Source of the DNA: Epiperipatus broadwayi
Taxonomy: Eukaryota > Onychophora > Udeonychophora > Euonychophora > Peripatidae
NCBI GenBank assembly: GCA_028023455.1
Contig: JAQFVV010000513.1
Location: 126,001 to 190,000 of the forward strand
Length of the DNA stretch: 64,000 nt
Direction of reading: 5' to 3'
Program-made: the position numbers and the translations under genes
Shown here: piece after piece, positions 60,086-64,000 of the stretch
How positions within the stretch are numbered: the first letter of the stretch is position 1
How the letters are laid out: every line of letters starts with the position of its first letter
Notes under the pieces: model-generated
The model's input: the letters and a program-made list of their open reading frames with translations, nothing else
What the model was told of the DNA's origin: nothing
Database searches by the model: none

Positions 60086-60479
60086 ATGTGCTAGCATAAA
60101 AAATGGTGGTCATATAATGTTTAGTGGTTTAACATAATAGTTCTATTTATATATTTAAAAATTTATTGCCATTATGTTTAAAATTTATGATGTAATTCTA
60201 AAAACTGCCGATGCTATAATGAATTACATTATGGTATACTCCCACCATGATAGATTACTACCAGTAATGATCAAATGCTATTTCATGGTCATAGTACTTT
60301 GTTTCCTGGTAACTTCAACTTGCTTTAGACTAGAAATTTAAAGTCAACAGAAACACACGCAAACCCATCTATATGAACCAATGAATTTAATTCTCAATGT
60401 TTCTAAATTGCATTCTATCATTTTCTAGGATATAGAATCAATGATAATGATATAAACCAATTTATTACTTTATATATAT

Positions 60480-60620
60480 AAGGGACTTGAATTCAGACTT
60501 TCAAGCTCCTTATACCTATCCAATTTATCTTATACAACTGATACACATGATGACATATATGTAAAAAAGATAAAGGATCTCCAATATACATATTTCATGC
60601 TTGAACCACATTATGTTTAG
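60480..60620 (-). mobile_element. Fold-back family copy, single arm
   Basis: AGGGACTTGAATTCAGACTT, CTATCCAATTTATC, ACAACTGATACACATG and CATATTTCATGC follow the left arm of the 27.8-kb copy. The right arm is absent or unrecognisable. Confidence 0.55.
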
Positions 60621-60664
60621 TATAGACAATATACTTATATTTAAATAGTATATATATATATATA

Positions 60665-60780
60665 ATTTTTATTAGTCATTCATTAGACTAGAAATTATCC
60701 AATAATGGATATTTCTGTAGTGTAATTAAGAGTGGTGTGGGGAAAATTTTATGTCTAGTCTAATGAAGGACTAATGATAA
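60665..60780. repeat. Short inverted repeat, 22-base arms
   Basis: ATTAGTCATTCATTAGACTAGA (shortened: ATTAGTCAT..AGACTAGA, 60671-60692) mirrors 60753-60774. Flanked by (TA)n on both sides, like a small palindromic transposon in a TA-rich target. Confidence 0.6.
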
Positions 60781-61225
60781 ATATTATATATATATTGAAG
60801 CTGGAAATATAGTACATATTTCTGCTTCACCTAGTGCCAATGTCATCAGCACTAGTCTGGGTTTAAACCCAACCTTATTAACTGACACCCATCTCATAAT
60901 AGGTGGAAGTATATTTTAATATTATAATCTTGTATATCTTATTCTTATTTTGTGATTAAAACTAACCTTTTATAATAGTTATTTATTTTATAATATTTGT
61001 AGAGCTATATTATGTTTATTTTATTAAGTTGGTATTTATATGTACATTAGGGGATCAATTGTATTTTGAAAGTTTCTATTTAAGTTTTAGTCAAATACTA
61101 AATGTGAAAGTCATTGTACTAAATTCCTAAAATTTTTCTAATCTAAACTTTAATTAAATAGATTTTGTTAGTACAATGACTGATAAACTTAATATGCTTG
61201 TTGTTGTTGTTTTTTAATTAGCAAA
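60781..61225. other. AT-rich intergenic DNA
   Basis: Only a GGGTTTAAACCC palindrome near 60868, possibly a decayed box B. No gene seen. Confidence 0.45.
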
Positions 61226-61229
61226 TCAA

Positions 61230-61615
61230 CCCTTGGGGCATGTTCAGGCAGAGTTATAGATTTTCCCTCCAAGCAGGCAACAACCTCACAGAACTGCTTA
61301 AAGAAATTACAATTGGTGGAGGCCAGTGTAGATTCAATCCGATAGATAAAGATCAGAACATATAAATAGTGAAAAGTTTGATAAGAGGGGGAGTTTTACT
61401 GAAGAGTGATTAATCTATATACAAGACATCGTACCTAAAAAAATGGCGGGCTAAAAGATCGACCGTGCTTCCCGGAGCTTTGTCTCACCAGCTCATCAAG
61501 GCCATCCACTGCTGTCAACATCTAGCGGAGCCTATCTGTGTCCAGAAAACCTGCTAATACTCTGACTGTAACTGCCTCTATCAAGCCGTGAAACATTTCC
61601 ACTAGGTATTATTAT
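61230..61615 (+). promoter_or_regulatory. GC-richer island with YY1-like site, possible 5' exon
   Basis: AAAATGGCGGGC at about 61438-61449 matches the YY1 core AANATGGCGGC with one added base and resembles the YY1 sites near start sites of animal housekeeping genes. The next 165 bases are clearly GC-richer than the surroundings and end at ACTAG-GTATTA (about 61612), donor-like. ATG within the motif reads only MAG then stop, so any exon would be untranslated. No downstream exon was identified. Confidence 0.3.
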
Positions 61616-62399
61616 AATCTCGAATAATCTATCAAGATCTCTTCCCATGTATTTTTTATTTTTATATATATATGTCTGTGAATCTAATTTTGCTCTCAAA
61701 TGATTTCTTTATATTTAATCCTATTCTCATATGCTTTTTAACTTTCTTTTCCTTAATTTCGGTGCGGTCATTTATTTATAGATATTTATGACTTGATTAT
61801 ATATATATGTTTTTTTTTGATTTTATTTATTAATTTGCCAATCTAAGCAAACTGGCGATTTTTAATTTATAAAAATCTTTTCTGTCATTTTTTTTTCTTC
61901 ATACAAAGGTTATTAACGTCCCCTTAAAATATATGTAATGCATTATAAAATTATACGTTCGCCAGATTGTTTTATGAATCAACATTGTAGGTTCGTTTTT
62001 TTTTTTTTAATATAAAAATTGATTTGTTTAACCCGGTGAAAATCCAGAACTTTGGCTAATTAACGCTTTGATATCATATAAAATATTATTTATTCAATTC
62101 TGAAAGAGTGACTTACTAATTGTTTTTCTATGTATAACTGCTATTTCTTTTAGTTTCCATACTCTTAAAATATATGCTTTAATATTTTCCGTTATTATAA
62201 AACCAACGAAGGTGGGATTGATTTGTTTTAAATGGTAGGACAGGGAAGGGGGAAATCTTAATGTTTCTATTATTAATTAGAATCCTAACGTATGTGAAAT
62301 ATTCTCCCTATATATATATTATAAATGCATTGCGTGTTATAGTATTTCAAATAAGGGTCATTTATTTTGAAGCTGTAAATTTATTCAATGTTTTTAATG
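61616..62399. other. AT-rich DNA
   Basis: No feature seen, though CCCGGTGAAAATCC near 62033 and GAAGGTGGGATTG near 62208 are less AT-rich than average. Confidence 0.45.
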
Positions 62400-62820
62400 A
62401 CATCCATTCATTATTGCGTTTCTGACATTTAGCCGGTCTTTGTGTTTACGTGCTTCTAATCTGGGAGTTGCGACAAGTTCGAACTCATAGATTTCTTATA
62501 TCTCGTTCCATAGATAGTTGAGCTATCTGGAACCACTTTCTTCATATAAAATGCATCTAGCTGTGACCCATAAGTTTGGCACATGCTATGCCCATCTACT
62601 CACTTCGTATATAAAAGGCCTCTCGCATTGGTTATACCAGCAAAAGTCTGGGCCACGCCATGCCTATCCGTTTTTCTCTAAGCACCACCCAAGAAGGGGG
62701 TGTGAGATTTCGTTTTTCATCCAGAAGCACGACCTTTTCCTCGTAGTTATTTTTAGGCTATTATGTCAGCACCGCAAACTTCTTCGTATTATTACTTCTT
62801 TTGCTTCATGACCCCGTTTT
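62400..62820. other. GC-richer unexplained block
   Basis: 420 bases of unusually mixed composition. They include a hairpin AGATAG-TTGAG-CTATCT (62512-62528), TATATAAAAGGC (about 62610), two loosely similar segments (GGCACATGCTATGCCCATCT near 62578 and GGGCCACGCCATGCCTATCC near 62650), and CACCACCCAAGAAGGGGGTG, a strong hairpin near 62684-62703. A 97-codon plus-strand open frame (62518-62811) has no recognisable domain. It may be a promoter, a structured RNA or part of an unrecognised transposon. Confidence 0.35.
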
Positions 62821-62874
62821 AATGCTATAATATTAAAATTAAGCTTTGTTTAAGATATATATATATAAACGCAA

Positions 62875-64000
62875 ATTCCTAATGTCCACTCCATACGTTC
62901 TTGTCGTTGCAGCTGTTATTACTATATGTTTATTCATATAGTATACGAACATGGATGGGCTGCTCACCAACACGCATTAGCCAGCGTGGTGAGTTTATTG
63001 GCTTTTTACCTCTGAGTTTAAGATCAAGAAACACCATGGTCTTTCTTCTCAGTGCCTGATAAGGCAGAATGAATGTTTGTGTAAATGATAAAGATTTTTC
63101 CCAATTATACAATTATGACAGACAAAAATAAAGCATGGCCCTTAATCCCAGGAGGCTGTAAAGTCACCAACCAAGGCAGCGGTTGGTGGCCGAAGGCGGA
63201 GGGTGCTAAGAATATCCTGGAGGCGGACCCAGGCTGCCATTTGATGACGACTTTTTATTTAGGTACTTACAACTGCAGATCACTTTCAAGTGAAGGAAGA
63301 TTGCAAGAATTAGAAGAAGAACTCTCTTATATTAAATGGGATATTATTGGACTTTGTGAAGTTAGAAGAAAAGGTGAAGAGACAATTGATTTAAAAAGTG
63401 GACATATGCTCTATTATAAAGGCACAAATATTGGAAATACAAGTGGAGTAGGATTCATTATAAATAAAAAGTGGAAGAACAATATTGTGGAGATTGATGG
63501 TGTATCAGACAGAGTGGCAAGATTAGTTATACAACTTAATAGCAGATATCAAATGCAGATAATTCAGGTTTATGCCCCAACAAGTTCTCACAGTGATGAA
63601 GTAGTAGAAGATTTTTATATGGATGTACAAAAGGCTTTTGATCAGAGTAAACAACATTTTAAAATTGTTATGGGAGATTTTAATGCTAGAATTGGTAAAC
63701 AAATGAAAGATGAAAGTGTTGTAGGTAATTTTGGTTATGGTAATAGAAATGAGGAGGACATAGACTTGTGGAGTTTGCAGAGAAGGAAAAACTTTATATT
63801 ATGAATTCTTTTTTTGAGAAAAATGTTAGAAGGAAATGGACATGGAAGCATCCAAATGAAGGTACAGCAGAATTGGATTATATTTTGACTAACAGGAAAT
63901 ACATATTTCAAGATTGTAATGTTCTTAATAAATTTAACACAGGAAGTGATCATCGATTAGTAAGGGGTAAGATACATGTTAATGTAAAACTAGAGAGACA
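62875..64000 (+). mobile_element. Young RTE-like LINE, 5' part (cut by window end)
   Basis: Similarity to the older copy at 51845 begins near 62875 in both, fixing the 5' end. The 5' untranslated region (62875-63084) includes ACATGGATGGGCTGCTCACC and AAGATCAAGAAACACCATGG, matched in the older copy with a few changes. The protein part follows. The remainder, including the polymerase, lies beyond the window. Confidence 0.85.
63085..64000 (+). pseudogene. RTE-like ORF2, AP-endonuclease domain, one frameshift
   Basis: Start of the protein that nicks target DNA for LINE insertion. The frame from ATG 63085 has the endonuclease motifs in order: TYNCRS (Asn 63), GLCEVRR (Glu 92), QVYAPT (161-166), GDFNARIG (197-204). 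An ATG at 63115 is an equally good start. Near codon 224 (63754) one base is missing relative to the older copy, which keeps GAGAGAG at the equivalent point (about 52757); after it the frame is -- by translation in the next frame -- HRLVEFAEKEKLYIMN, KWTWKHPN, ELDYILTN and SDHRLV (63945-63962), the last endonuclease motif, still open at the window end. The first frame ends at 63804. Apart from this deletion the domain looks intact and much younger than other relatives here. Confidence 0.87.

Overview
This window looks like a stretch of an AT-rich (about one quarter G+C by eye) animal genome, most likely an invertebrate. The reasons are the mixture of repeats: endonuclease-bearing non-LTR retrotransposons of at least three lineages, Penelope-like elements with a GIY-YIG endonuclease, hAT and possible pogo/Tigger transposase relics, and short tRNA-derived SINEs. 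There are no operons, bacterial genes or viral genes. The species cannot be named from what is visible, and no conserved host protein-coding gene can be identified with confidence. Almost every protein-like signal is a mobile element.

Layout. 1-490: the 3' end of one LINE, stopping at a 427-bp (TAG)n microsatellite. 918-6190: a nearly complete second LINE of L1/Tx1-like organisation (ORF1 with a CCHC knuckle and an AT-hook-bearing tail; ORF2 with AP-endonuclease, reverse transcriptase and C-terminal CCHC knuckle), again ending exactly at (GTA)n. 7.2-7.6 kb: probable Tigger relic. 7.9-8.8 kb: old tandem duplication. 11.86-13.9 kb: the best host-gene candidate, a promoter-like island with CCAAT boxes and a CRE, a possible first exon and a possible terminal exon. 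14.3-15.2 kb: fold-back elements with tRNA-like ends, a family that recurs at 27.8-28.5, 30.9, 33.8-34.1 and 60.5 kb. 17.3-19.2 kb: a Penelope-like element joined tail-out to an inverted partial copy of itself, with a tRNA-like module in its 3' tail. 23.8-24.7 kb: a cluster of direct and inverted copies of a 320-bp repeat. 31.4-33.4 kb: a second, decayed Penelope-like element. 35.3-35.8 kb: 3' end of an RTE-like LINE. 37.35-40.4 kb: two hAT transposase relics. 41.6 and 46.6 kb: two copies of one tRNA-derived SINE, each with intact target-site duplications. 51.8-56.6 kb: decayed RTE-like LINE split by a 1.45-kb insertion. 57.3-58.4 kb: relic of a CR1/Jockey-like LINE. 59.5-60.1 kb: inverted repeat with hammerhead-like cores. 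61.4 and 62.4-62.8 kb: two unexplained GC-richer islands. 62.9-64.0 kb: a young RTE-like LINE running off the window.

How the parts relate. The autonomous elements (LINEs, Penelope-like elements, hAT) supply the enzymes. The SINEs and tRNA-like fold-back units carry only Pol III-type promoter boxes and probably moved with borrowed machinery. The most notable signals are (a) two LINE 3' ends that both abut a TAG microsatellite, suggesting a TAG-targeted or TAG-tailed LINE, with a perfect NRF-1-type palindrome at the 5' end of the complete copy, and (b) tRNA-like modules associated with Penelope-like tails and with palindromic elements.
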